A stretch of DNA of 64,000 bases from Schistosoma mansoni. Its lineage: Eukaryota; Platyhelminthes; Trematoda; Strigeidida; Schistosomatidae. The translations under genes and the position numbers were made by a program. The notes under the pieces were generated by a model. It saw only the letters and a program-made list of their open reading frames with translations. It was not told the origin of the DNA and did not search any database. Shown piece after piece: positions 1-10,279 of the stretch (positions within the stretch are counted from its first letter, which is position 1; every line of letters starts with the position of its first letter). The DNA is taken from positions 558,001 through 622,000 of the forward strand of contig NW_017386007.1 of assembly GCF_000237925.1 (NCBI RefSeq), written 5' to 3'.

Positions 1-265
1 GATGTATTAGACATTTAGCGATAACGACCACTGAAAATCTAGCCGTCTAGTACTTCTAAGTTCTCAGTGGTGGTCTAACATCGGTCGGTTCATGATCTAA
101 ATCAAAAACTTAACAATCTCCACAACCCCATACTGATAATTACCATATGATCACTAGTGACTAGCTTCAAGATGAATTTCCTGGAGTTCTAGTGAAAAGC
201 CGTGACCAGTGAAGCTAATCCATGTCAGGTAGAAACAGTTATCTACCTCAGTATAATGAAAGATA
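1..265 (+). repeat. SINE-B fragment, tail joined to next head
   Basis: The left part matches the 3' tail of the dominant SINE of this window (ending in a form of 'ctccacaaccccatactga'). It runs straight into the family's 5' part ('cactagtgactagcttcaa'). This tail-to-head join implies two adjacent or tandem copies. The tRNA-like box region and the ribozyme are not preserved here. Confidence 0.6.
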
Positions 266-414
266 GTCGTGTTATATGGTGGATTAGTTAAATGATATTG
301 TTAATTCTATATTTTGTCTTCACATAGTAACTATCAATATATCCCTACTTAATACTACGTAACTAAGTAATGTTCACCTTAAAGCTAATAACACTATTTA
401 TTACTGAGAAGAAT

Positions 415-525
415 AATTCTAATAGTTGAATTGATGAGTCGATCAAAGCCAGACAGTTATTAAAAACCTAAAAGTACTGAACGTCCATTTCGTCCTGGTA
501 TAGGACTCCTCAGTAGTGCTTATAT
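415..525 (-). repeat. SINE-B fragment
   Basis: Degenerate minus-strand copy covering the tail and the ribozyme region ('cgtcctggtataggactcct' is the complement of helix II). The A and B boxes are absent. Confidence 0.55.
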
Positions 526-594
526 ATATAAAAATAAATGAAAAACATTATGACCATTACTAATATGAAACAGTTTCAATAAGTTTAAATTACT

Positions 595-1047
595 TACAAT
601 TTGAGTTCAATACGAACGTCAAGACAGTCAGTCCTACTGTACGGAGCTGAAAACCGGAAAATTATCACAAACATTATCAAAAGTGTACAAGTATTTATAA
701 ACCGTTGTCTACACAAGATACTCAATATCCATTGATCAAAAAAGACATCAACAACAACTTACTATGGAAGAGAACAAATCATCTTCCAGATAAAGAGAAA
801 ATTTGAGAAGGACAATCGAAATGGATAGGACATACATTAACGAAATCATGAGGCAAGCCCTAACATGAAATCCTGAAGAAAAACAGAAAAGAGTAAAACC
901 AAAGAACAAACTACATCCAGAATTGTAAACAGATATGAAAAGAATGAATAGTAACTGAAAAGAACTTGAAAGAATTGCCCAAGATAAGGTTGGATGGAGA
1001 ATGCTGGTAGGTGCCCTATACTCCTCCACGAGAGGTAACAGGAGTAA
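595..1047 (+). mobile_element. RTE-type LINE 3' end, decayed
   Basis: Matches the C-terminal part of the RTE reverse-transcriptase ORF seen better at 6265-7005: a 'LLYGAE.W' block, then an 'IGHTL' block, then 'AQDKVGWRMLVG' just before the end. The 3' end 'aggagtaagttag' is a variant of the family end GGCGTAAGTAAG. Several in-frame stops are present, so this is a relic. Confidence 0.75.
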
Positions 1048-1746
1048 GTTAGTAATCAATATGAATTCATTCTTGTAAACATTTAAATAATAAATTATAA
1101 TGTAGGGATTCAGAAGGCTCAGGCTAGTCCATTTGGCTTCACCTGTTGTGAAAGCAACACAATATGCCTATCATCATATTATTAATGAACCTTCTGTTAC
1201 CAGAAGAATCACTAAACATAACCCCAATAAATTACAATCAAAACAAATAAAATTCATTTAAAAATATAAATGATACTACTTACCAGATTAATTGAAATAG
1301 TTACCAAGTGAATTCAAGTAGTTACCAAGCTAATTTTTCAATGAATATAATTATTAATATTTTTTTCTTTTTTTTCTTGTTTTGCTTTAAATAAATGAGA
1401 GTTAAAAAGTTTTTTAAAAAAAATTTGGTTGTTGCTATGGTAGTAGTACTAGTAGTTTTTATTGTTTTGAATTTGGTTTGAGAATTTTATAATCCTATTT
1501 ATAATATATTTTTTTCTCCCCCCCCTCCTCCCCTTCTTTTTAGTTTTCTATATTTCTGTTATTCTTTCGCTCTTTTCCCAATTCTTAATTAAACCTGTGT
1601 CAGTAAAAAAAAATTAAAAGAAAAAACAGCTTTGACTAAATGAGAGAAAACTAGAAAAATTTACTCAGAATTCCATGGAAAATTATGGTCAAAGTAAAAA
1701 AAAATTAAAAATAAAAAAATTTTTTTTCTTTTTTTTATAATTACAG
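1048..1746. other. AT-rich intergenic DNA, no gene seen
   Basis: Long A and T runs, for example around 1360-1430, 1500-1560 and 1690-1740. The run at 1715-1746 is a strong pyrimidine tract ending in 'ataattacag', which looks like a splice acceptor for the exon candidate that follows. No other coding signal was recognised. Confidence 0.5.
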
Positions 1747-1807
1747 ATGGATAGAAAAAAAACGAACAATGAAGAATCCCTTTGAAGAAGAAGATGAAGA
1801 AGAATAA
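1747..1807 (+). CDS. Possible terminal coding exon ending in an acidic NPF-containing tail
   Basis: After a roughly 30-nt T-rich tract and 'ttacag', the frame starting with TGG at 1748 reads WIEKKRTMKNPFEEEDEEE and stops at TAA (1805-1807). An Asn-Pro-Phe motif next to an acidic C terminus is typical of proteins that bind EH domains, but no family is recognised. If real, this is the last exon of a plus-strand gene whose earlier exons lie left of the window or across a long intron. With only 19 codons and purine-rich DNA, chance is a serious alternative. Confidence 0.3.
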
Positions 1808-1934
1808 AAAAAAAGAGAAAACAAAAAAAGAGAGAAAATAAATTATTGAAAACTGATTGGTTATCCGATGAGAAATATAAGAATTTTATAAGAAATTATA
1901 AAAAAAAAGCAATTATGTCTACATTTATGTTGTT

Positions 1935-2215
1935 AGGTATGAATGAAATTATGAGTCAATAGAAGATAGATTATCATGGAAAACTTGGAAGCATTGGACA
2001 GCCATTTCGTCCTACTATTGTGGGACTCTTTAGCAGTGCATAACCACGTTGTGAGATAGTAACTCACTGAAGATATTGATGGATGGTGGTACAATTTCGT
2101 GGATCGGTTGAAGTTAAACATTAACACTTTCTGATGCTGGCTCAGTGGTGTAGATGCTAAGCGTTCTCTAGCGACACCGATAGGTCCTGGTTTCGAGCGA
2201 TTTCCTATTTATAGC
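1935..2215. repeat. SINE-B fold-back chimera
   Basis: A minus-oriented tail and ribozyme half (about 1940-2040) is joined at 'gcagtgcataaccacgttgtg' to a plus-oriented 5' half with A-box-like 'ctcagtggtgtagatgcta' and a weak B box. The two halves face opposite ways, which is recurrent in this family. Confidence 0.6.
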
Positions 2216-2299
2216 ATTAATTCATGGTAAATACAGCTCTAATTCTAGTGTTGTATCTGAAGTGAGTTTATGAGATATCAAATGACATCAACACCGTCT

Positions 2300-2505
2300 A
2301 ATATCGGCTCAATGGTCGAGTGGTTAAGCGCTCGCGCGCGAAATCAGTAGGTCTTGGAATCGAATCTCGCGAGGCGAAGTCGTGGATGAGCACTGCTGAG
2401 GAGTCCCGCAATATGATGAAACAGCCATCCAGTGCTTCCAGATTTTTCATGGTGGTCTAGCTTCAATTGACTCATGATTTCAACTATCAAAAATAATTGA
2501 TTTAT
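2300..2505 (+). repeat. SINE-B, tRNA-derived head with ribozyme and tail
   Basis: In order: A box ('aatggtcgagtggttaagcg'), B box ('ggaatcgaatctc'), a hammerhead core (2390-2435), then the family tail 'tcaattgactcatgatttca'. The tRNA-like head gives an internal RNA polymerase III promoter. It is among the more complete plus-strand copies, although the part 5' of the A box is not present. Confidence 0.75.
2390..2435 (+). ncRNA. Hammerhead ribozyme motif of SINE-B
   Basis: Helix I GCACTG pairs with CAGTGC. Between them lie CTGAGGA (core CUGANGA), a weak helix II, then GAAAC and the AUC cleavage triplet. The core residues are all present, but helices II and III have lost pairs, so self-cleavage of this copy is doubtful. 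Confidence 0.6.
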
Positions 2506-2714
2506 ATCAACTATATTGAAATTGTAGACTTTCGCCAAAAACTCACTTATCTGAGGTGATAAATAGTTAATAATTTTTTTTATTTTTCACACCTTAGTTC
2601 CATTTACAAATACACATAATCTATTTGTTATCTTATTACTCTTTTATAAAATAACACAACACTTCCTTTTGGTAATCAAAGAGCGTTTTGTGGATATTAT
2701 AGTAATTTAATAAT

Positions 2715-3420
2715 TGAACTCATGAGTCAATGAAAGCCAGACCACCATGGTAAACCTGGAAAAAGTCGACGGCCGTTTCTTCCTAGTATGGAACGAACCA
2801 CCAACCTTTCGGATAAAAACCCACCCGGAGGCAATAGCCACTGCCCCCAAATGCCCTGGTACGGCCGAGAGTGGGGAGAGTCTGCTCTCCCTCTCGAAAT
2901 GCTCTCATATGGCCACGCGAATATATAGCCTCTACCAGGGAAGTCCTACTCACTGCCTTATCTCACCACGGGTGTTGTTTACGAAATTGAGAGGACGAAA
3001 AACGAATGTCCGGCGCTTTAATCGGGTTGGTGGATGTGGAGGATCCACCTAGGGGAGTTGGAAAACCCTCATTCCAAACCAATGGTGCACATGGGCTCCA
3101 GCAACCTGAGCGAACAAATGGCGTATGAACCTATTGTTGGTCACCGGCTACCATGGGACTGCTTCTCCCCATGATGCTCCACTGCCTTGTGGATTAGACC
3201 TTTAGGTCAAAGGCTGGTGGTGTGGCCCCCTAAGAAAACTACCTGCTTCAGTCTGTGCACCTGGGCAGTATCACAGCCCTCACACAAATCGAATGAGATT
3301 TGTGAAGCGCATATATATCTGGTGCTTCCTTGTACCAATATTTATGTGTTTAAATAAATAAGTATGGAACGCCTCAGTAGTGCACATCCACGATCTCACC
3401 CGCATGATTGAAACCTCTTT
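2715..3420 (-). repeat. SINE-B split by a retroposon insertion
   Basis: The minus-strand SINE-B starts at about 2717 ('actcatgagtcaatgaaagc') and stops inside the ribozyme at 2795. It resumes at 3361 with 'agtatggaacgcctcag'. Everything in between is retroposon D, and the SINE bases AGTATGGAACG are duplicated on both sides. Confidence 0.8.
2796..3360 (+). mobile_element. Retroposon D, complete insertion with 11-bp target duplication
   Basis: A 565-bp element flanked by AGTATGGAACG at 2785-2795 and 3361-3371. Its body starts with 'cccccaaatgccctggtacg' after about 50 bp of extra head not seen in the other copies. It ends in the tail 'gtaccaatatttatgtgttt' plus 'aaataaataa'. The A/T tail and variable-length target duplication show LINE-type (target-primed) mobilisation. 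It has no convincing coding capacity, so it is non-autonomous. Its family name is not known to me. Confidence 0.8.
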
Positions 3421-3424
3421 CTGA

Positions 3425-3700
3425 TTATAACCATCATATGGTCACTAGTGACAGTCTTCAATAGGAATATTTTGAAGTTCTAGTGAGAAGCAGTGATCAG
3501 TGGAATTCAACCGGATTTGTTGTGAGATAGTAACTCACTGAAGATAATGCTGAACGGTGATGAAATTTCGTGGATTGTTTGAAGTTGTACATTAACACAG
3601 TCTGATGCTGACTCAGTGGTCTAGAGATTAGGTGTGTCCTGTGCGAGACTATAGGTCCTGGGTTCGAGTCCTGCATGCGGGACCATGGATGCTCACTGTT
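3425..3700 (+). repeat. SINE-B 5' half
   Basis: Starts near 'catatggtcactagtgacag' and runs through the A box ('ctcagtggtctagagattag') and B box ('gggttcgagtcctg'). It is cut off just before the ribozyme at 'gctcactgttt'. Confidence 0.7.
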
Positions 3701-3815
3701 TCCGTTCTTTCTTCCTCGATCTTCTTGGTCTAGTGCTCCCAGACATTCTATTCCTGACTAGTGTTATGTACTACTTATGTCGATATAAGTAGCACACACC
3801 ACACTATAAACTATC
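3701..3815 (+). repeat. Short repeat with TACTACTTATGTC hairpin
   Basis: Shares 'tactacttatgtc', a short loop and 'aagtagca', followed by 'acaccaca', with 11005-11065. The two arms form a small hairpin. It is a two-copy repeat of unknown class. Confidence 0.4.
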
Positions 3816-3965
3816 TATCAATTTATTTTCAATTATCATTAGATATTTGGAGATTCAATTATGTTTAAACCATTCAAATATTCAAATCTAATGGAACTAA
3901 ATTTGAAGAAAATTGTATTGATATGACTAAGAAAATCTTAAAGTGAAACAGTGTAAACTATCTAG

Positions 3966-4078
3966 ACAAGCAAAGATGGATAGTGGCTAGCAGTGGAATC
4001 CAAGACTTCCTATTCGGGGACTCGTCAGCTGGATGTACCTGCATCTCAGAGTTAATGTTCACTCTAGACAAGCATAAC
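3966..4078 (-). repeat. SINE-A (Sm-alpha-like) relic
   Basis: The complement reads from the post-B-box spacer through the ribozyme into 'ccactgctagccactatcca'. The GAAA part of the ribozyme core is lost and the tRNA head is missing. Confidence 0.65.
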
Positions 4079-4264
4079 AATCACCTAAATCAGTAGTAAC
4101 CGTAAAGTTCCATATTTTAGAAACATGATGATTTGAAAAACAAGTAAGAAAATATACGATCTAATGCATTTTCAACATAATCAAAAGTTATCAGATATGT
4201 ATATGTCTTATGTAATGCATGAAATCAAATTTCTAGAAGTGAAACAGTTTGTTTTACTATTCGA

Positions 4265-4650
4265 ACTAACATATAAACAAATATGCTCACTAGTGACTGG
4301 CTTCAAGAGGTATTTCCTGGAGTTATAGTGAGAGGCAGTGAACAGTGAAGTTCAAGGTCTGTTGTGAGATAGTAATTCACTGAAGACAATGGTATACAGT
4401 GACTAAATTTCGTGGATTGTTTGAATTTAGACATTAACACCGTTGGATGCCAGTCAGCTCAGTGGTCTAGAGGTTAGGCGTTCGCGCGCGAAACACATAG
4501 GTCCTGAGTTTGAATCTCGCGAGGCGGGATCGTGTATGTGCACTGCTGAGGAGTCCCATAGTAGGATGAAATGGCCGACGAATGGTTCCATGTTTTCATG
4601 GTGGTCTAACTTCAATTGACTCTTGATCTCAACTATTAAAATTTCAAAAC
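4265..4650 (+). repeat. SINE-B, nearly full length
   Basis: Contains the 5' part ('tgctcactagtgactggctt'), A box ('ctcagtggtctagaggttag'), B box ('gagtttgaatctc'), ribozyme region and tail. The ribozyme keeps CTGAGGA and GAAA, but the cleavage triplet reads GAC rather than NUH and helix I is unpaired. It is probably inactive. Confidence 0.75.
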
Positions 4651-4712
4651 TATTTGTTGTATCAGAGAAAATGAATGTTCCATTTTACTTATTTTTTACT
4701 TGCATATTTAAA

Positions 4713-5025
4713 CATATATATATATAAATTGGTACAAGGAGTTACCATATATATATGCGACACACAAATCCGATTTATGTGAGGACTACAATAATTCCCA
4801 CACGCCAAAACCGAAGCAAGTGGTTTCTTTAGGGAACCACTATCCGAGTATTGGACCTAAAGGTCTAATGCATAAGGCAACAAAGCTACGTTAGGAGATG
4901 CAGTCCCATGTTAGCTACTGACCAACAATAGATTCATAGGCCATTTGTTCCTTCAGAATCCTGGGGCCCATGTGTACCATTGGTTTGGAATCAGAGTTTT
5001 CAAACTCTCCTATGTGCATCCTTTC
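4713..5025 (-). mobile_element. Retroposon D, 3' part
   Basis: Minus-strand copy starting at the A/T tail (complement of 'taccaat.tt.atatatata') and extending to the 'accattggtttggaatcaga' block. It lacks the 5' third and is diverged from the other copies. Confidence 0.7.
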
Positions 5026-5164
5026 CAACCGATTATAATTAAAATGTATCTCGTCGTAACTTGATTCAAATGAGTAACAGAAATAAAACTGACAATAAAT
5101 TAATTACATAGTAGCAAAATTATAGATTTATTACCATGGTAACTTCTTTTAGCACATTATCAAG

Positions 5165-5450
5165 ATTAAATTCATTCAGTATTGTTTGTTTGAATCTTCC
5201 CACGGCTTTGTTAGGACTGCAATTGGTCAGTCTCTAATTGGCATCTGTGTATATTGTGCGTATTGCCTCGATATAGCCTTAATTCAGGACTCAGTGGCCG
5301 AGTGGATAACGCGATGGCGTTTGAAGCGAGGGTACTGGGTTCGAGTCCCAGAGTGAATATCAACTCTGAGATGCAGGTACATCCAGCTGACGAATCCCAA
5401 ATAGGACGAGACGCGCGTCCTGGATTCCACTGCTAGCCACTATCCATTTC
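5165..5450. repeat. SINE-A fold-back with tRNA-like head
   Basis: The left part (5175-5280) is the SINE-A 3' end in minus orientation. At 'ggactcagtggccgagtgga' it switches to plus orientation with a clear A box, a B box 'gggttcgagtccc' and a ribozyme at 5381-5428. The ribozyme has GAGAC in place of GAAAC, which should cripple it. The 5' inversion is like that left by twin priming. Confidence 0.7.
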
Positions 5451-5639
5451 TAATTATCAAGATTGTTTCAAACCGATGAAATTATGTTCGAACGGACCAG
5501 TGTTTTTTATTTTCTCCAGTGTTCATTACAATATTCTGTTTTAGTGTTTATCACTATTGCTCTAAGCAAATAAAAATTAATGGTAACTGCTGGAAGAAAC
5601 GCCCAATCACCGACTATCACGGCGTGCAATGCTGACTAG

Positions 5640-5845
5640 TGTTAGATAGAAATGGAAGAATGTTAAGGGTAGCCAAACCAAAACGTAGCATCACTCCATA
5701 AAGTCACTAAATTCTGATCGGAGCCATATTGGTAGATACAAACTACTTGATTCAGGTCTGCGTGACCATCATAACCAATAGTTGGATACTGTGGATGACA
5801 CAATTCAGAATCGATCACAATGGCGTTGTAAAATCAAAACTAAGG
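5640..5845 (+). repeat. Retroposon E fragment
   Basis: Contains the 'cat-cact-cataaagtcacta' block followed by 'tcaggtctgcgtgaccatca'. Related segments lie at 22670-22900, 38740-38850 and 43850-44000. It lacks the shared 3' tail. Confidence 0.4.
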
Positions 5846-6264
5846 TTTGGCTGAAGAATAACTGTTTCGGTGTTTTAGAAACGCAGTATATCCTCTTTGA
5901 AATCAGAACAAGATGATTAGGAAAATAACAATTCTAAACAAATAATATTATCACTCAGTTATTTAACCAATGATTGTTCCCACAATAATCAATCGAACGC
6001 ACCATAAAGTAAGTGTTATTCTATCCCTTTCTGGATAGATCAAGAAAAAATCCATTCAAAAGATAACAGTTTATTGCTTTCTAACAACAAAGTGTTTCCG
6101 ATTCTTGAAAAGTGCTCCAATTCACTATCAAAATGCACTATCCTAGTCAACTCAAGCAACATACTCAAAGAGGAGGACAATCCATATGGCTACTGCCAAG
6201 ATGAAGTATCTCCTAAAACAACATAAATATAACTCAGAACGAAACATAGAAGCACAGTAAAGGC

Positions 6265-7005
6265 AGCATAATTGATGAACACGGTGGATCAGATTCAGAT
6301 GTGAATGTGCAGATCGGCAAAACAAGAGCAGCATATTTATAACTGAAGAACATCTGGAACTCAAAACAATTGTCAATCAACGCCAAGATCAGGAGTTTCA
6401 ATACAAATGTCAAGACAGTTCTACTGTATGGAGCGGAGACGTGGAGAACTATGAAAGCCATCATCGAGAAGGTACAAGTGTTTATTAACAGTTGTCTACG
6501 CAAAATACTTCGGATCCGTTGGTCAGATACTATCAGCAACAACCTACTCTGTGAGAGAACAAACCAGATTTCGGTGGAGGAAGAAATCAGGAAGAAGTGC
6601 TAGAAGTGGATAGGACACACTGAGGAAATCACCCAACTGCGTCACAAGGCGATCCCTTACATTGATCCGATGGCCAGACACTATGAGCTACAAGTTACTG
6701 TGGGAGACAACAAACCAGATTCCACCAGATGAGGAAGAAATCAGGAAGAAGCGCTGGAAGTCGATTGGGCAAACTTTGAGGAAATCACCCAATTGCGTCA
6801 CAAGACAAGCCCTCAAGTGGAATCCAGAAGGTCAAAGGAGAAGAGGAAGACCAAAGAACACATTACGCCAAGAAATGGAGACAGACATGAGAAGAATAAA
6901 CAAAAGTTGGATGGAACTAGAAAGCAAGGCCCAGGACAGAGTGGGTTGTAGAAAGCTGGTCGTTGGCCTATCCTCCATTGGGAGTAACAGGCGTAAGTAG
7001 TAAGT
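6265..7005 (+). mobile_element. RTE-type LINE, C-terminal reverse-transcriptase region
   Basis: The readable protein contains 'TVLLYGAETWRTMKAIIEKV', 'VFINSCLRKILRIRW', an 'EEEIRKK' block, '[20 protein letters not shown]', 'AQDRVG' and finally 'SIGSNRRK'. This is the C-terminal domain typical of RTE-clade LINEs (SR2-like in schistosomes). A segment around 6600-6720 duplicates the 'RW.DT' to 'EEIRKK' blocks, so this copy is rearranged. It ends at the family terminus 'aacaggcgtaagtagtaagt'. The 5' limit is uncertain. Confidence 0.8.
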
Positions 7006-7182
7006 AGTAGTAAGTAAAGGCAAAAGAAAAGAATATTGAGAAAACTACTATAAAATGAAACATGACAATCTCAAATGGCATCAAAAAAAGACTAACAAAA
7101 TGTACAACTAAAGAAACCAATGAGAAAACGTTGCAATTGTATACATGGAGAGATTTTCACACACCAAACCTTCGAAATGGAT

Positions 7183-7704
7183 TGTTATATCGTATGAGTG
7201 CGAGCGTGCCCTATTTGATATATGAACGTGCTGATTCCCGTCAATAAGAGAAGAGCGAATTATCGGTCGGAACAGTGACACACGAAAACCATACGAACAG
7301 TCTAGAGTGCATATCGGCCCTGCTTTCTGCCTAGTCCAGTCAGTTAAGTCCACAACACCAATAACAGCTTCGGAAATATGATTCATTATTCACAAACATA
7401 CTGAGTTTATATACCAACCAAACAGACCACATCTAACCAATAAAATAGAAAATACACATTTGTACAAGATTTAGCCAAATGTGGCTGTGAATAAGGGGGG
7501 ACAGTAATCAATAGACTAGGGATAACTCAGGAATGGTAAATCGTATAATAATAATCTATAGGTCAAAATAAAGCTTATAATAAGAGGGACACGAATATGG
7601 ATACTAGTGTTACGTAACAATTATACAATAGGAAATATACATATCATATTGGTTCATAAACAGTTCTCAAAGTTACCATTCATAAATCTCCATGGGATAT
7701 AACA
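7183..7704 (-). mobile_element. Solo LTR, fossil, 5-bp target duplication TGGAT
   Basis: Bounded by TGTTATAT at one end and ATATAACA at the other (TG...CA with short inverted ends). It is flanked by TGGAT at 7178-7182 and 7705-7709. Read on the minus strand it has a TATA-like 'ggtatataaac'. No internal retroviral genes are present, so this is a solo LTR. A relative lies at 9386-10206 and a fragment at 39545-39766. The Ty3/gypsy or BEL/Pao class cannot be decided from the LTR alone. Confidence 0.85.
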
Positions 7705-7709
7705 TGGAT

Positions 7710-8319
7710 CGTACAAGCGTAGGTGTACACATACGTTATCTTCCTTTAAGTCATGAGCATTAAATGATTTCATACCTTTCTTTCAATGAACTATTTCTTT
7801 TTATTGTATCATATCTCTCTATATATATCATTACTATTAAAGTAACTAATTCTATGAATTCAATATTTATCTTGTTGTTCTAATGAAGTATAGCAACGTG
7901 GATCAATCCTACATTGTAAACGAGTCAATGACTGACCAACTAACTGTTGGGAAATAATTAGTTGCTATGAGAGAAAATCAAATTATCCTTTTTTTTCTAG
8001 ACATTTTCACAACATGTCTAAAAATAACATACAACAAACAAACAAACGAAAACTGAAAGTAACTCAATTAATTAAAGAACAAAATTATTGATGTATCTTT
8101 CTTTTTAATTTTTTTTTTAAACAAACAAACAAACAGAAAACCGGGAAAATTTGTTTCTAACCTAAAATACAAAAAAAAAATTAGGTGAAAATACAAAAAA
8201 AAAATTTACATTGTACAATTAAATATATACAATGAAATGTATCTGTCCATTATTCAGTATATTAATTGATATAGATAGATAGATATATAGATGGATTATG
8301 TGAGAAATCTAAAATATTT
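7710..8319. other. AT-rich intergenic DNA, nothing recognised
   Basis: Contains short simple runs ('aacaaacaaacaaac', 'gatagatagatatatagat') and long A/T tracts. No gene, RNA or known repeat could be supported. Confidence 0.5.
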
Positions 8320-8525
8320 TCATAGTTGAAATCATGAATCAATTAAAGCTAGACCATCATGGAAAACCTGGAAGCACTGCTTGAAAGCCGTTTCATCCTA
8401 TTGTGGAACTCCTCAGTGGCAGTGCGCATCCACGATCCCGCGAGATTCGAACCCAGGACCTACCAGTTTCGCCGCCAGAGCACTTAACCGATAGACCACT
8501 GAGCCGGCATCCTATGGTGTTAATG
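8320..8525 (-). repeat. SINE-B
   Basis: Minus-strand copy with tail, ribozyme region, B box (complement 'gggttcgaatctcgcg') and A box (complement 'ctcagtggtctatcggttaa'). The ribozyme has extra bases and a broken core. Confidence 0.75.
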
Positions 8526-8689
8526 TCTCTACAAAACCCTTTCTGAAAACATATTTATCACGGACTAATCTTAGTTAAACAATAATTGATAAACAGAAAG
8601 AATGAGATAGACAATTCGTTCTAATATATCACCTATTCAACAATGAAATTCAGAATCTTTGGTTGTTGTTGAGAGCTGTAAGATATATA

Positions 8690-8895
8690 TGAGGTTTATG
8701 ATTGAGATTATGAATCGGTTGCGAGCGAGATTCGAACCCAGGATCCACCAGTTTTGCCGTCAGAGCACTTTAGCGATAAACCACTGAGCCGGCATCAAAC
8801 ATTGTTAATATCTAACTTCAACCAATTCACGATTTTCGAGCAACCGTTCAATTGACTCATGATTTCAACAATGAAAATACAAAATTCTCCACAAA
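8690..8895. repeat. SINE-B chimera
   Basis: A minus-strand head region with complement B box and A box and the 5' part, then a plus-strand tail ('attgactcatgatttcaaca' through 'ctccacaaaaccccttcgg'). The ribozyme is deleted. Confidence 0.65.
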
Positions 8896-8974
8896 ACCCC
8901 TTCGGATGTAAAATCTAAAATAAAAAAAAGAAAAGATAAAAGAAACGAAAAGAAAAAGAAAATAAATTTGAGCA

Positions 8975-9385
8975 TCGAAACAAAATGATCAGAAAAAGGT
9001 TTATTTCTGTATACATATTTACATTTTGTATTAAGAAATCAATACCTTCTAGGAATAGACTTATTTAATGAGCAAAAACAAAAAAAAAATAGAATAAAAT
9101 AAAAAGAAAGAATGAAAAGAAAAAGATTTAAACATGGAAACATGAAAACTTCCTCCCGACGTTTGGGCTGATGATGTCGTTTAGAAGGACGATGAAAGCT
9201 CCACGACTAAACCATCCAGCTCAAAGAACAAAACTCCATCAAAATCATCTACCTTAGCTACAAGTGTTCTCCACCATCTCAAAAGAACATGGAAACAAAA
9301 TTTAAAATGATCAGATAAAAGTTTATTTCAATATCAGTATTTACATTCTGTATTTAAGAAATCAATACCTTCTAAGAATAGACTT
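8975..9385. repeat. Direct duplication flanking a dispersed coding-like repeat (F)
   Basis: A roughly 90-bp segment ending 'aatcaataccttctaggaat' (8985-9063) recurs at 9300-9385. Between the copies sits repeat F (about 9150-9290), whose plus frame reads 'KDDESSTTKPSSS'. Repeat F recurs at 50457-50545 and, on the minus strand, at 59930-60095. Confidence 0.55.
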
Positions 9386-9688
9386 TGTTATATCCCGAAG
9401 AGAATTGTGAATGGTAACTTTGAGAACTATTTATGGACCAATGTAATATGTATATTTCCTATTGTATAATTGTTAAGTAACTAAACTATTCATATTCATG
9501 TCCCTCTTGTTATATGCTTCATTTCGACCCATGGACTATTATTATACGATTTACCATTCTTAAGTTATCCCCAGTCTATTGATTACTATTCCCCCTTATT
9601 CCCAGCCACATTTGACCAAATTTTGTACAAATGTGTATTTTCTATTTTATGGTACGATGTGGTCAGGTTATTGGTATATAAACTCAGT

Positions 9689-9978
9689 GGCCGAGTGAAT
9701 AACGCTATGGCGTTTGAAGCGAAAAGTACTGGGTTCGAGTCCCAGAGTGAACATCAACTCTGAGATGCAGGTACATCCAGCTGATGAGTCACAAATAGGA
9801 CGAAACGTGCGTCTAAACTGGATTCCACTGCTAACCACTATCTATCTTTGCTTACAATGCTTGTGAACTAAGGTTATATCGAGGTAATACGCACAGTATG
9901 CACATATGCCAATTGGAGACTGACCAGTTGCAGTCCTAACACATCAATGAGAAGATTCAAACAAACAATACTAAATGA
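9689..9978 (+). mobile_element. SINE-A (Sm-alpha-like) inserted at the LTR TATA region
   Basis: Flanked by ATATAAACTCAGT at 9676-9688 and 9979-9991, a 13-bp duplication; the last bases may overlap the SINE's own ACTCAGT. In order: tRNA-like A box, B box 'gggttcgagtccc', hammerhead 9772-9826, then the body 'accagttgcagtcctaacac' and the 3' end 'aaacaatactaaatga'. The tRNA-like boxes give an RNA polymerase III promoter and movement depends on a LINE. The copy is close to full length. Confidence 0.85.
9772..9826 (+). ncRNA. Hammerhead ribozyme of SINE-A
   Basis: Core CTGATGA, helix II GTC/GAC, GAAAC, short helix III and a GTC triplet. Four extra bases sit between GTC and the CTGG arm of helix I (CCAG/CTGG), and a similar insertion is seen in the copy at 39791-39842. 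This is the Sm-alpha type ribozyme with a very short helix III. Confidence 0.75.
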
Positions 9979-10279
9979 ATATAAACTCAGTATGTTTGAA
10001 AATAATGATTCATATTGCAGAGGCTGTTATTGATGTTCTGGATTCAACTGACTGGACTAGGCAGATAGCAGGACTGATAAGTACTCAAAAGACTGCTTAT
10101 ACGACTATTGTGTATCATTGGATCCGATCGATAATTCACTTCTTTCTAATTGGCGGTCTTATCACGTCATATATATCAACTGAGCACGCACGCAATCGCT
10201 ATAACAGACTTACCTAATGAATTTTCCTTTATTTTTTTTATTGATAGAAATTATTATTATGGTTTATCATGGTAATGAA

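Larger units (their letters stand above)
9386..10206 (+). mobile_element. Solo LTR, fossil, with nested SINE-A; target duplication GACTT
   Basis: Begins TGTTATATCCC and ends ATAACA, flanked by GACTT at 9381-9385 and 10207-10211. Removing the SINE and its target duplication leaves about 518 bp, close to its 522-bp relative at 7183-7704. It is a solo LTR with no internal region. The SINE insertion is younger than the LTR. Confidence 0.85.

Noticed and set aside
5284-5357. Genuine tRNA gene
   Set aside because: A and B boxes are present, but the sequence continues into SINE-A and its ribozyme and does not form a full cloverleaf with an acceptor stem.
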